Part shown: in pieces, positions 6,636 to 12,774 of the stretch
Layout of the letters: each line of letters opens with the position of its first letter
Position numbering within the stretch: the stretch's first letter is position 1
From: Anaerolineae bacterium
GTDB taxonomy: Bacteria > Chloroflexota > Anaerolineae > Aggregatilineales > UBA2796
Length of the DNA stretch: 12,774 bases
Reading direction: 5' to 3'
Assembly (NCBI GenBank): GCA_020851855.1
Contig: JADZBY010000017.1
Span: forward strand, 1-12,774
Position numbers and translations under genes: made by a program
The notes under the pieces: model-generated
What the model saw: the letters and a program-made list of their open reading frames with translations, nothing else
Database searches by the model: none
What the model was told of the DNA's origin: nothing

Positions 6636-7158
6636 CCTTGGCTCGCTCCACTTTCACCGATGTGGCGACCGGCGACGGCTCGGTTTGCGCTTCGAGCCGG
6701 CTGGCCAGGCGCTCCAGAAAGGCAGTTCGCGTCCGCAGGGCAATGACCGGGTTCGCGATACGCCGCGACAGGCGCTTGACGTTCAGATTCGTGCCGCGCG
6801 AGACATTGTAGGCGGTCGTCGCCACGCCGCCCAGCTTGCTGTACACCTTCGCCACAAGGTACGTGGCCAGCACGATGACCAGCATGGACAGGGCGCAGAC
6901 GAGGGCGAGCTGCACGCCCACGATCATGCTCAGGAAATTGCTCACCGAATGGAAACGCTCCGGCCCGGCGGCGAGCAAGAGCGCCAGCGGCCCGCCGATG
7001 ACCAGAAGGCCGACCAGGATGAGCGGAATCAGGATGCGGCGGCGCATGGTGCGCCCGTGCGCGTGGATGCCGCGCAGCCGGTGGCGGCGTTCCGCTTCTT
7101 CCGGGCTGATCTCGCGTGTTTTGCCTGCTCCGAGCATGGCGCGCGCTTCCCTTTCCAT
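6628..7158 (-). CDS. Conserved-looking two-helix membrane protein, function unknown
   Basis: The 176 residues have a basic N-terminus, two membrane helices (about 41-63, RRILIPLILVGLLVIGGPLA; and about 75-105, NFLSMIVGVQLALVCALSML onward), and a basic cytoplasmic-looking C-terminal half with KRLSRRIANPVIALRTRTAF. I do not recognise a family. It is the first gene of a run with the YtxH-like protein (8-base overlap) and lies directly downstream of a good promoter candidate. The ATG at 7158 has no Shine-Dalgarno. The ATG at 7137 (residue 8) has AAAGGGAAG about 8-10 bases upstream and may be the real start, giving 169 residues. The membrane protein plus YtxH-like pair suggests an envelope-associated role, which is inference only. 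Confidence 0.75.
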   Translation of the reverse strand: MEREARAMLGAGKTREISPEEAERRHRLRGIHAHGRTMRRRILIPLILVGLLVIGGPLALLLAAGPERFHSVSNFLSMIVGVQLALVCALSMLVIVLATYLVAKVYSKLGGVATTAYNVSRGTNLNVKRLSRRIANPVIALRTRTAFLERLASRLEAQTEPSPVATSVKVERAKDE

Positions 7159-7201
7159 CGGCTGCGTGATTCAGGACCATCTTGCGGGCACGTTGGCGCA
7201 G

Positions 7202-7231
7202 ATTCTACCATGCCTTTTCGGCGCGCGACAA
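7202..7231 (-). promoter_or_regulatory. Candidate promoter for the membrane-protein/TetR/hydrolase run
   Basis: On the minus strand TTGTCG (7231-7226) is followed after 18 bases by TAGAAT (7207-7202), a 5-of-6 match to the -10 consensus. Transcription would begin near 7195, about 35 bases before the ATG at 7158. The -10 overlaps a GAATC (GANTC) site at 7201-7205, the predicted target of the CcrM-like methyltransferase in this window. Confidence 0.5.
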
Positions 7232-7239
7232 TAAGGCAA

Positions 7240-7266
7240 CGGCCCGGAAAGGCGCTTTCCGGGCCG
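7240..7266 (-). terminator. Strong 12-bp hairpin, terminator candidate for the sugar dehydrogenase
   Basis: CGGCCCGGAAAG (7240-7251) pairs perfectly with CTTTCCGGGCCG (7255-7266) around a GCG loop. It lies about 225 bases downstream of the sugar dehydrogenase stop and just upstream of the next promoter. On the minus strand it is followed by TTGCCTTATTG, a weak T-rich run. It probably separates the dehydrogenase from the next operon. Confidence 0.6.
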
Positions 7267-7318
7267 AAATAGGCCATGTGGGGGAGCAGCGTATGGGTCG
7301 AAGAGACAGAGCGGAGAG

Positions 7319-7463
7319 GCCTCACCCCCTAGCCCCCTCTCCATGCTGAGTACAGCGTAGAGAGGGGGAAAGCGCGCGCCGGCATGGCAGCCGCTCTCCC
7401 CTCTCCATGCCGTTGGGGTCCCCCCTGGGGTGACGGACATGGAGAGGGGCCGGGGGGTGAGGC
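7319..7463. repeat. Intergenic palindromic repeat, copy C (longest)
   Basis: The outer inverted repeat is GCCTCACCCCC (7319-7329) and GGGGGTGAGGC (7453-7463). Two hairpins lie inside. In one, CCCCCTCTC (7333-7341) pairs with GAGAGGGGG (7360-7368), extended by GCTG/CAGC. In the other, CCCCTCTCCATG (7398-7409) pairs with CATGGAGAGGGG (7438-7449), with CCGT/ACGG and a GGGG...CCCC core inside. It follows the sugar dehydrogenase. Apart from this repeat and the hairpin at 7240-7266, I see nothing else in the 330-base gap. Confidence 0.88.
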
Positions 7464-7489
7464 ATCCTGCCATGCCACAACCGCCTACC

Positions 7490-8737
7490 TCACGGCGCGG
7501 CGCGCTCCAGGCGCAGCACGAAGCCCTTGTAGTCGGTCATGTACAACTCGCCGGCCTCGTCTTCGCCATAGGACGTGATGGTCCGGCCCGTCTCGGCCAT
7601 ATCGGAGCGCACCCAGGCCCCGGCCTCGTTCCTGCGCAAGACCCACATCCGCCCGTTGCAATAATCCCCGAAGACGTAATAGCCCTGCAATTCGGGCAGT
7701 GCCTCGCCCCGGTACACGTAGCCGCCCGTGATCGAGCAGCCGTCGTTGTGATCGTACTCGTGGATGGGCGGGACCAGGCCGTCGGGAATCTCGCCCACGC
7801 CGCCGGTGGGCGTCGGGTGCGTACCTTCCAGGTAATTCCAACCGAAGTCGACGCCGCCCGGCTCGCTGCCCGGCCAGAAGCTGATCTCTTCCCAGTTGCC
7901 CCAGCCCACGTCGGCAATGTACATGTCGCCGGTCAGCCGGTCAAAGGTCAGCCGCCAGGGGTTGCGCAGGCCGTGCGCCCAGATTTCGGGCCGTACGCCT
8001 TCTTCGCCCACATGCGGATTGTCGGGCGGGATGGCGTAGCTTTCGGCCTCGACGTCATTCACGTCCAGGCGCAGGATTTTGCCGAGCAGCACGCCCATGT
8101 TCTGCGCGTCGTTTTCCAGGTCGCCCTGCTGCCCGCCGCCATCGCCGATGGTGAAGTACAGGTAACCATCCGGGCCAAAGGCAAGCTGCCCGCCGTTGTG
8201 GTCGTGAAATTCCTTGGGGATGGCCAGCAGTTCGGTGCGGCTGGCCGGATCGGCGCGATTCGGGTCATCGGCCATGACGCGGTAACGGTCGATCACGCTG
8301 CGGTTGGCGTTGTCGATGTAGTTGACGAAGAAGACGCCGTTGTCTTTGAACTCCGGGTGAAAGGCCATACCCAGCAGCCCGCGCTCTGTGTAGCCGCCCC
8401 GGAAGGTGTCGTCAGGGACCATCTCGCGGATGTCGAGGAAGGGCGTCTCAAGCTGCTGCTCATCCTGGATGATCCAGATGAAGCCGGCCTGTTCCAGCAC
8501 GAACAGCCGCCCGGAGCCATCGCCCGCGTGGGTGATGCCGACGGGCAGGTCGAAGCGCCCGGCGATGGGCGTCCACTGGTACAGGCGGCGGTCGAAATTC
8601 TCGTCGGCGGGCGCGGGTTGCGGGGTGGGTGTGGCGGTTGGGGAGCCGCCCTGGGCAAAGGCCGCTTCGACATACAGGGCAAAGAGCATGGAAAGGAAGA
8701 TCAGGCCGAGGCGGCCCAGGGTACGTGTGGTGTTCAT
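7490..8737 (-). CDS. Secreted PQQ-type glucose/sorbosone dehydrogenase (GSDH family)
   Basis: The protein has 415 residues from the ATG at 8737. A signal peptide (basic n-region, LIFLSMLFALYV core, AFA before Q29) is followed by a Pro/Thr linker (~32-43) and a six-bladed propeller domain (~55-412). Family hallmarks are LPVGITHAGDGSGRLFVLEQ (64-83), RGLLGMAFHPEF (119-130), HDHNGGQLAFGPDGYLYFTI (178-197), GDGGG, and GLRNPWRLTFD (256-266). His180 and Arg258 align by motif with the catalytic His and Arg of soluble glucose dehydrogenase. Cys334 and Cys360 may form a disulphide. The family oxidises sugars with PQQ outside the membrane, but many members have no proven substrate. An in-frame GTG at 8776 would add 13 residues but lies about five bases after the predicted transcription start, so ATG 8737 is preferred; neither has a clear Shine-Dalgarno. 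The gene is monocistronic and divergent from the methyltransferase operon. Confidence 0.88.
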   Translation of the reverse strand: MNTTRTLGRLGLIFLSMLFALYVEAAFAQGGSPTATPTPQPAPADENFDRRLYQWTPIAGRFDLPVGITHAGDGSGRLFVLEQAGFIWIIQDEQQLETPFLDIREMVPDDTFRGGYTERGLLGMAFHPEFKDNGVFFVNYIDNANRSVIDRYRVMADDPNRADPASRTELLAIPKEFHDHNGGQLAFGPDGYLYFTIGDGGGQQGDLENDAQNMGVLLGKILRLDVNDVEAESYAIPPDNPHVGEEGVRPEIWAHGLRNPWRLTFDRLTGDMYIADVGWGNWEEISFWPGSEPGGVDFGWNYLEGTHPTPTGGVGEIPDGLVPPIHEYDHNDGCSITGGYVYRGEALPELQGYYVFGDYCNGRMWVLRRNEAGAWVRSDMAETGRTITSYGEDEAGELYMTDYKGFVLRLERAAP

Positions 8738-8787
8738 GGGCAGGGTGTTCAAAAGTCTCTCTGAGCGATGTTTCACAATCGGCGGAG

Positions 8788-8816
8788 ATTATAACGAGGC
8801 GGCGGAGAATAGCGAA
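8788..8816 (-). promoter_or_regulatory. Promoter of the sugar dehydrogenase
   Basis: A perfect TATAAT (8793-8788, minus strand) is preceded at 17 bases by TTCGCT (8816-8811), a poor -35. The start of transcription would be near 8781, giving a leader of about 44 bases to ATG 8737. The weak -35 suggests help from an activator or an extended contact. Confidence 0.55.
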
Positions 8817-8833
8817 CAACGCCCACAAAACGA

Positions 8834-8943
8834 CCCTCACCCCGGCCCCTCTCCCTTATGGCGAGGGGAGATCGTCCGCCCGACGCCGCGCGATTTCCCC
8901 TTTCTACGCGGTACTCCGCGTGGAGAGGGAGCAGGGGTGAGGC
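8834..8943. repeat. Intergenic palindromic repeat, copy D
   Basis: The outer arms are CCTCACCCC (8835-8843) and GGGGTGAGG (8934-8942). One internal hairpin is CCCCTC (8846-8851) with GAGGGG (8863-8868). The other, TACGCGG/CCGCGTG, shares the 26 bases 8904-8929 with copy A (3541-3566). It lies between the divergent promoters of the dehydrogenase and the methyltransferase operon, insulating one from the other. Confidence 0.85.
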
Positions 8944-8953
8944 CCTTTCAACC

Positions 8954-8981
8954 TGGAAATTCCGCCGGAATCTGCTAGAAT
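8954..8981 (+). promoter_or_regulatory. Promoter of the unknown-protein/CcrM-like operon
   Basis: TGGAAA (8954-8959; 4 of 6 to TTGACA) and TAGAAT (8976-8981; 5 of 6 to TATAAT) have a 16-base spacer. The spacer holds a small inverted repeat, ATTCC (8959-8963) and GGAAT (8967-8971), that could be an operator. Predicted initiation is near 8988, about 50 bases before the ATG at 9038. Confidence 0.5.
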
Positions 8982-8982
8982 C
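8968..8982. promoter_or_regulatory. Paired GAATC (GANTC) sites over the operon promoter
   Basis: GAATC occurs at 8968-8972 and again at 8978-8982, ten bases apart, so both face the same side of the helix. The second overlaps the -10 TAGAAT. CcrM-family enzymes, one of which is encoded in this operon, methylate the A of GANTC, so the promoter may respond to its own product's methylation state. The sites are seen; the regulation is inferred. Confidence 0.4.
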
Positions 8983-9037
8983 TACAACGAACCGTCGAAA
9001 CCTGTGAGGCCGCGCCCTGCGCGGAATGACGGGAACT

Positions 9038-9712
9038 ATGGCCGAACCGATTGTCACCGTAAACAGCCTTGTCCCCTTCGGGGATTCCCTCTTCTGGTGG
9101 TTGGGCAAAACGCGCGCCGACGAGCTTCAGGAACTCATCGAACACAGCCGCCGCTTTGACCGCGCCTACCTGGCCTGGGAGTTGGTACGCCGCAAGCGCA
9201 ACCCGTTCTTCCTGGAAGGCACGGGCTTTGAAGGCTACCTGATCGGCGCGGCGCACTCCCCCGACGAGGCGCTGCACCACGTCCTGCGCATCGGCGAGGG
9301 CATGTTGCGCACCATGCTGACCTTGCACCGCAACGATCCGCGCTTCCGCAACCGCCTGATGAAAGCGCTCAACGGCGAACTGGAAGACCCCGAAGCCATC
9401 GAAGAATGGGCGGCGCAACTCGGCGCGACGCTGGCCCGGCTGCGCGTGAACCTGCTCAACAACCCGCAGGCCGACGCCTTCCACAACAGCACGTACCGCA
9501 TGGTGGGTATGTTGCCGCCCATCGCCTATCACGAGGGCGACGACAGCCTGAAACAGACCTACGTGCTGGCGGCCAAGGACTCGCTTGACGGGGCGCGCAT
9601 GAGTGTGGACCCGCACGTTTTGAAGCCGTCTGAACAGGATGCCTGGATGGTGGTCCAGGGAATCGGCAAATTCGGCCATCCGCTCGTCCGCCAGTACATC
9701 GAGAGCGCCTGA
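9038..9712 (+). CDS. Unrecognised protein encoded just upstream of the CcrM-like methyltransferase
   Basis: The 224 residues have no signal peptide, membrane helix or motif that I recognise. The N-terminus (VPFGDSLFWWLGKTRADELQ, 12-31) is followed by a helical, charged middle, with AWELVRRKRNPFFLEGTGFE at 47-66, HSPDEALHHVLRIGEGMLRT at 73-92 and DPEAIEEWAAQLGATLARLR at 117-136. The C-terminal part has several conserved-looking aromatic/Gly points (HNSTYRMVGMLPPIAYHEGD, 149-168). It looks like a soluble, mostly alpha-helical protein. I see no nuclease or kinase signature. The stop is 13 bases before the methyltransferase ATG, so the two are probably one transcript, making a role in DNA modification or its control plausible but unproven. 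ATG 9038 was preferred over ATG 9026 because GGGA lies 4-7 bases upstream, whereas the 9026 start abuts a CCGCG/CGCGG hairpin (9010-9024). Confidence 0.75.
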   Translation: MAEPIVTVNSLVPFGDSLFWWLGKTRADELQELIEHSRRFDRAYLAWELVRRKRNPFFLEGTGFEGYLIGAAHSPDEALHHVLRIGEGMLRTMLTLHRNDPRFRNRLMKALNGELEDPEAIEEWAAQLGATLARLRVNLLNNPQADAFHNSTYRMVGMLPPIAYHEGDDSLKQTYVLAAKDSLDGARMSVDPHVLKPSEQDAWMVVQGIGKFGHPLVRQYIESA

Positions 9713-9725
9713 ACGTTTGCCGCCT

Positions 9726-10853
9726 ATGCCGCGACGACCACGCCGCGAACCTTCATCCACGCCCGACGGAGCGCTCCCCCTGGATACCATCCTGCACGGC
9801 GACTGCGTGACGTGGCTCAACAGCCTGCCGGAGCGTTCCGTCAACCTCGTCTTTGCCGACCCGCCCTATAACCTGCAACTGCGTAACACCCTGTACCGGC
9901 CCAACATGACCGTCGTGGACGCCGTGGACGACGCCTGGGACCAGTTCGGCAGCTTCGCGGAGTACGACGCTTTCACGCGGGCATGGCTGGGCGCGTGCCG
10001 CCGCGTGCTCAAGGATAGCGGCGCGCTGTGGGTCATCGGCTCGTACCACAATATTCACCGCGTGGGGGCCATCGTGCAGGACCTGGACTACTGGATTCTG
10101 AACGACGTGGCCTGGGTCAAAGACAACCCGATGCCCAACTTTCGCGGTGTGCGCTTCACCAACGCCCACGAGACGCTGATCTGGGCGCAGAAGAAGCGCG
10201 GCGCACGCTACACCTTCAATTACACGGCCATGAAAGCCCTCAACGATGACCTGCAGATGCGCAGCGATTGGGCGCTGCCCCTCTGCACCGGCAACGAGCG
10301 CATCCGGGTGGACGGCGCAAAGGCCCATTCGACGCAGAAGCCTGAAGCGCTGCTGTACCGCATCCTTCTGGCCACGAGCCATCCGGGCGACGTGGTGCTC
10401 GACCCATTTTTTGGCACGGGCACGACGGGCGCAGTCGCGCGCAAACTGGGGCGGCGCTGGATCGGCATCGAGCGCGACGCCGACTATGTCCGCATCGCAC
10501 GGGAACGCATCGACGCCATCCCGGACGGCGCGCCCGCCGCCGCGCTCACCCTGCCCGACCGTCGCAAGGCGCGGCGGCTGCCCTTCGGGATGCTTTTGGA
10601 GCGCGGCCTGTTGCAGCCGGGGCAGTTGCTCTATTTCCGGGGACAGCGCGATTGCGCCGCGCTGCTGCTGGCCGATGGGCGCTTGCGCTACGGCGAGGTG
10701 GTCGGCTCGATTCACCAGGTGGCGCAGGCGATTCAGGGCGCGCCGTGCAACGGCTGGGAGCACTGGCACGCCGCCGATCCGGCCACCGGCGCATTGCAGC
10801 CCATCGATACGCTGCGGCAGAAGGCGCTGGCCGAAGCCGGGCCGACGTCCTGA
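9726..10853 (+). CDS. CcrM-type adenine-N6 DNA methyltransferase (predicted GANTC)
   Basis: The 375 residues show the beta-class order of motifs. The catalytic motif IV is DPPYNLQL (45-52), the C-terminal SAM-binding motif is LDPFFGTGTTGAVA (225-238), and HSTQKPEALLYRIL (201-214) precedes it. The internal segments DAVDDAWDQF (65-74), GSYHNIHRVG (105-114), ILNDVAW and NPMPNFRGVRFTNAHETLIW (134-153) agree closely with my memory of Caulobacter CcrM. A C-terminal domain (~284-370; LPFGMLLERGLLQPGQLLYF, GSIHQVAQAI, CNGWEHWH) corresponds to the CcrM C-terminal DNA-binding extension. The predicted reaction is transfer of a methyl group from SAM to adenine in GANTC. ATG 9726 starts the conserved sequence; the frame is open further upstream but overlaps the preceding gene. 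No restriction endonuclease is recognisable beside it, so it may be an orphan regulatory enzyme. Specificity is inferred from homology. Confidence 0.93.
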   Translation: MPRRPRREPSSTPDGALPLDTILHGDCVTWLNSLPERSVNLVFADPPYNLQLRNTLYRPNMTVVDAVDDAWDQFGSFAEYDAFTRAWLGACRRVLKDSGALWVIGSYHNIHRVGAIVQDLDYWILNDVAWVKDNPMPNFRGVRFTNAHETLIWAQKKRGARYTFNYTAMKALNDDLQMRSDWALPLCTGNERIRVDGAKAHSTQKPEALLYRILLATSHPGDVVLDPFFGTGTTGAVARKLGRRWIGIERDADYVRIARERIDAIPDGAPAAALTLPDRRKARRLPFGMLLERGLLQPGQLLYFRGQRDCAALLLADGRLRYGEVVGSIHQVAQAIQGAPCNGWEHWHAADPATGALQPIDTLRQKALAEAGPTS

Positions 10854-10861
10854 CCAAATTG

Positions 10862-10876
10862 CCCTCACCCCCGGCC
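10862..10876. repeat. Half copy of the palindromic repeat, copy E
   Basis: CCCTCACCCCCGGCC is the left end of the repeat family seen at 3521, 5648, 7319 and 8834, followed by TTTTTCCCCC in place of the usual CCTCTCC arm. No matching GGGGTGAGG end follows, so this is a one-sided or decayed copy. It lies eight bases after the methyltransferase stop. The rest of 10877-10950 holds a TTGACA without a good -10. Confidence 0.6.
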
Positions 10877-10950
10877 TTTTTCCCCCGCTTGCCATTACAA
10901 TTGACAGTGTGGCCCGGTGTCATGGTGTGGATCGTAAGGGCATGGGCGTA

Positions 10951-11865
10951 ATGCGGACCGTGGCGGCATTTCTCCGGCTGGGGCGCGTGCATTTCCTGGT
11001 GGGCGGCGTCGTGCTGCACCTGCTGGGCGTGGCCATCGCGCTGTATGCGGGCGCATCGCTCAACCTCGCGGCGCTGATCGGGGGCCAGATCACCATCAGC
11101 GCCGTGCAGCTGATGACCCACTACGCCAACGACTTCTTCGACCTGGACGCCGACCGCGCCAACCCGCACCCGACGCATTGGGCGGGCGGCAGCCGTGTGC
11201 TGGTGGAAAAGCGCCTGCCGCGCCGGGCAGCGCTCGCGGCGGCGCTGGCGCTGGCGGGCATTGCGCTGGCCGCCAACGCGATCCTGAGCGTCTTCGTGCG
11301 GCCCGGCCTGACCACGTTCCTGTACTTCGCCCTGTCGCAAGCGCTGGCCTGGTTCTACAGCGCGCCGCCGCTCCGGCTCCATTCGCGCGGCCTGGGCGAG
11401 TTTGTCACCATGCTGCTCGTCACGCTGCTCACGCCGCTGGGCGGCTATTACCTTCAGCGCGGCGAATTTGGCCTGCTGCCTGTGCTCGCGGCGATCCCGC
11501 TGTGCTGCTTTCAGTTCGCCATGCTGCTCACCGTCGAGTTCCCGGACGTGGAAGGCGACCGTATCGCGGGCAAAGGCACGCTCGTGGTGCGGCTCGGCCC
11601 GCCGTCCGCCGCCCGGCTGTATGCAGCGCTGCTGATCGGCGCGTATGCAGCGCTGCCGCTGCTCATCGCCGCCGGATTGCCCAGCGCCGCCGCGCTGGCG
11701 CTGCTCGGCGCGCTGCCGCTGGCGCTCTGGCAGGTATGGCGCACCACGCGGGGCGACTGGCGGCGTCCGGAGCGCTGGAATCCGCTTGCCTTCACCACGA
11801 TTGTGCTGCTGCTCACATCTGCCGCCGCCCAGGCGCTCGCCTTCGGGCTGCTGTGGTCCGGCTGA
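10951..11865 (+). CDS. UbiA-superfamily prenyltransferase, MenA-like
   Basis: This is a 304-residue integral membrane protein with about eight hydrophobic segments. Both Asp-rich motifs of the UbiA superfamily are present: NDFFDLDAD (60-68) in the first cytosolic loop, and DVEGDRIAGKGTLVVRLG (199-216), the DxxGDxxxGKxT form, in the second. These bind Mg-diphosphate of the polyprenyl donor. The NPHPTHWAGGSRVL (71-84) stretch and the second motif resemble MenA, which attaches a prenyl tail to 1,4-dihydroxy-2-naphthoate in menaquinone synthesis, but no other men gene is nearby and other aromatic acceptors are possible. ATG 10951 was chosen because AAGGG (10936-10940) is ten bases upstream; ATG 10942 and an upstream GTG are in frame too. 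An unbroken frame upstream that runs through the methyltransferase is a GC-rich artefact. The gene is about 100 bases after the methyltransferase and may be a separate unit. Confidence 0.85.
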   Translation: MRTVAAFLRLGRVHFLVGGVVLHLLGVAIALYAGASLNLAALIGGQITISAVQLMTHYANDFFDLDADRANPHPTHWAGGSRVLVEKRLPRRAALAAALALAGIALAANAILSVFVRPGLTTFLYFALSQALAWFYSAPPLRLHSRGLGEFVTMLLVTLLTPLGGYYLQRGEFGLLPVLAAIPLCCFQFAMLLTVEFPDVEGDRIAGKGTLVVRLGPPSAARLYAALLIGAYAALPLLIAAGLPSAAALALLGALPLALWQVWRTTRGDWRRPERWNPLAFTTIVLLLTSAAAQALAFGLLWSG

Positions 11866-11944
11866 CGGCGGCGCGCTTCGCACAAATGGGCGATAATAGG
11901 CGGTCAGAGTAGATTATTGCCCCACGCATCCTGAGGTTCTGACA

Positions 11945-12774
11945 ATGAAACGCACACTTGGTCGGTCAACACTCGAAGTATCGGCCCTGGGCATGGGCTG
12001 CTGGGCGCTGGGCGGGCCGTGGCGCTTCCTGGAAGGCCCCGGCGGCTGGGGTGAGGTGGACGACGCCGAGTCGGTCCGCGCCATCCACACGGCCATTGAC
12101 GAGGGCATCACCTTTTTCGATACGGCGGCGAACTATGGCGCGGGCCACAGTGAGCGGATTCTGGCCCAGGCGTTGGCCGGGAAGCGCCAGCAGGTCATCA
12201 TTGCCACGAAATTCGGCTACAGCGTCGATGAGGCGGCCAAACAGGTCTGGGAGCACGACGGCCCGGCGGAGCAGTACGTGCGCGACGAGTGCGAGGCCAG
12301 CCTGCGCCGCCTGAATACGGACGTGATCGACCTGTACCAGTTCCACGTGAACGGCTATCCGCCCGCCAAAGCGTCGCCGGTCCGTGAGGCGCTCGAAGAC
12401 CTCGTGCGGGCGGGCAAGATTCGCTTCTACGGCTGGAGCACCGACTCGGTCGAGGGCGCGCGGGTCTTTGCCGAAGGCGAGCACTGCGTCGCCATCCAGC
12501 ACGACCTGAACGCGATCTTCGACGCGCCGGAGATGATCGCGTTCTGCGAGCGCGCGAATCTGGCCAGCGTGAATCGCTCGCCGCTCGTGCGCGGGGCGTT
12601 GACCGGCAAACACCGGTCGGCCAGCGAGTTCGGCGCGGATGACGTGCGGCAGGTGGGCTGGAGCCGGGGACCGTATGACAAAGCGGCGGCGAGCCTGGAC
12701 GCGGTGCGCGATGTGCTGACCAGCGAAGGCCGCACGCCGGCCCAGGGCGCATTGGCCTGGATTTGGGCGCGCAG
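11945..12774 (+). CDS. Aldo/keto reductase, C-terminus cut by window end
   Basis: The ATG at 11945 opens a frame with no stop to the window end (276 complete codons), missing perhaps 40-60 residues. MKRTLGRSTLEVSALGMGCW is the standard start of this NADPH-dependent TIM-barrel family. The catalytic tetrad is present: Asp59 and Tyr64 in FFDTAANYGAGHSE, Lys89 in ATKFGY, and His134 in YQFHVNG. SLRRLNTDVIDLYQFH (119-134) and VREALEDLVRAGKIRFYGWS-type strands agree with the same family. A short insertion, GPWRFLEGPGGWGEVDD (24-40), replaces the usual loop after strand 1 and is seen in some subgroups. The gene has a good Shine-Dalgarno, GAGG at 11933-11936, eight bases upstream. The natural substrate (aldehyde, ketone or sugar) cannot be told. 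It follows the prenyltransferase by 79 bases without a clear terminator. Confidence 0.93.
   Translation, partial: MKRTLGRSTLEVSALGMGCWALGGPWRFLEGPGGWGEVDDAESVRAIHTAIDEGITFFDTAANYGAGHSERILAQALAGKRQQVIIATKFGYSVDEAAKQVWEHDGPAEQYVRDECEASLRRLNTDVIDLYQFHVNGYPPAKASPVREALEDLVRAGKIRFYGWSTDSVEGARVFAEGEHCVAIQHDLNAIFDAPEMIAFCERANLASVNRSPLVRGALTGKHRSASEFGADDVRQVGWSRGPYDKAAASLDAVRDVLTSEGRTPAQGALAWIWAR

Noticed and set aside
7430..8764. 444-codon plus-strand frame opposite the sugar dehydrogenase
   Set aside because: It starts inside a palindromic repeat and mirrors the dehydrogenase; no family features.
3521..8943. Possible CRISPR array from the repeated CCTCACCCC units
   Set aside because: The units are kilobases apart, each is an inverted repeat, and there are no regular spacers or cas genes. 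They are dispersed palindromic elements.
10901..10906. Perfect TTGACA before the prenyltransferase gene
   Set aside because: No acceptable -10 lies 16-18 bases downstream. A TACAAT at 10896-10901 overlaps it but lacks a -35, so no promoter is claimed.
10246..10950. Apparent long N-terminal extension of the prenyltransferase running through the methyltransferase in another frame
   Set aside because: It is low-complexity Arg/Ser/Ala/Cys-rich sequence overlapping the conserved CcrM-like domain. The prenyltransferase homology begins only at about 10951.
10546..11883. 445-codon minus-strand frame opposite the methyltransferase end and prenyltransferase
   Set aside because: It spans two real plus-strand genes and is Arg/Gln/Ala-rich without motifs.

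Overview
This is a GC-rich bacterial chromosomal window. Sampled host lines run about 63-72% G+C by hand count, against about 53% over 61-480. The tRNA gene lacks an encoded CCA, starts are often GTG, and the gene set is accessory with multiple intergenic palindromes. Together these fit a Chloroflexota (Anaerolineae-like) genome, but that placement is an inference from style and not from a marker gene.

Left edge (1-570): the C-terminal end of a large serine recombinase, lower in GC than the rest, runs directly into the 3' end of a tRNA-Arg(UCG) gene on the opposite strand. This looks like the right-hand end of an integrated element that used the tRNA gene as its attachment site. The recombinase reading frame finishes inside the tRNA gene in antisense.

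Minus-strand block (646-8737), in transcription order: a secreted PQQ-type glucose/sorbosone dehydrogenase; then, after a hairpin and a palindromic repeat, a compact run of two small membrane proteins, a TetR-family regulator, a membrane-anchored clan-A glycoside hydrolase and a membrane-anchored family-3 solute-binding protein; then aconitase (acnA). The TetR/hydrolase and hydrolase/binding-protein junctions are both 4-base GTGA overlaps, each with a Shine-Dalgarno-like stretch, so those three are probably translated together. No ABC permease or ATPase is present.

Plus-strand block (8954-12774): a promoter carrying two GAATC sites drives an unrecognised 224-residue protein and, 13 bases further on, a CcrM-type adenine methyltransferase (predicted GANTC specificity). 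These are followed by a UbiA/MenA-type prenyltransferase and an aldo/keto reductase cut off by the window end.

Five copies of one palindromic repeat family (CCCTCACCCC ... GGGGTGAGGG ends with CCCCTCTCC/GGAGAGGGG inner arms) punctuate the gene junctions. One of them lies inside the translated N-terminus of the glycoside hydrolase. The points most worth follow-up are the unknown gene paired with the CcrM-like enzyme under a GANTC-bearing promoter, the tRNA-derived tail of the recombinase, and the repeat family including its in-gene copy.
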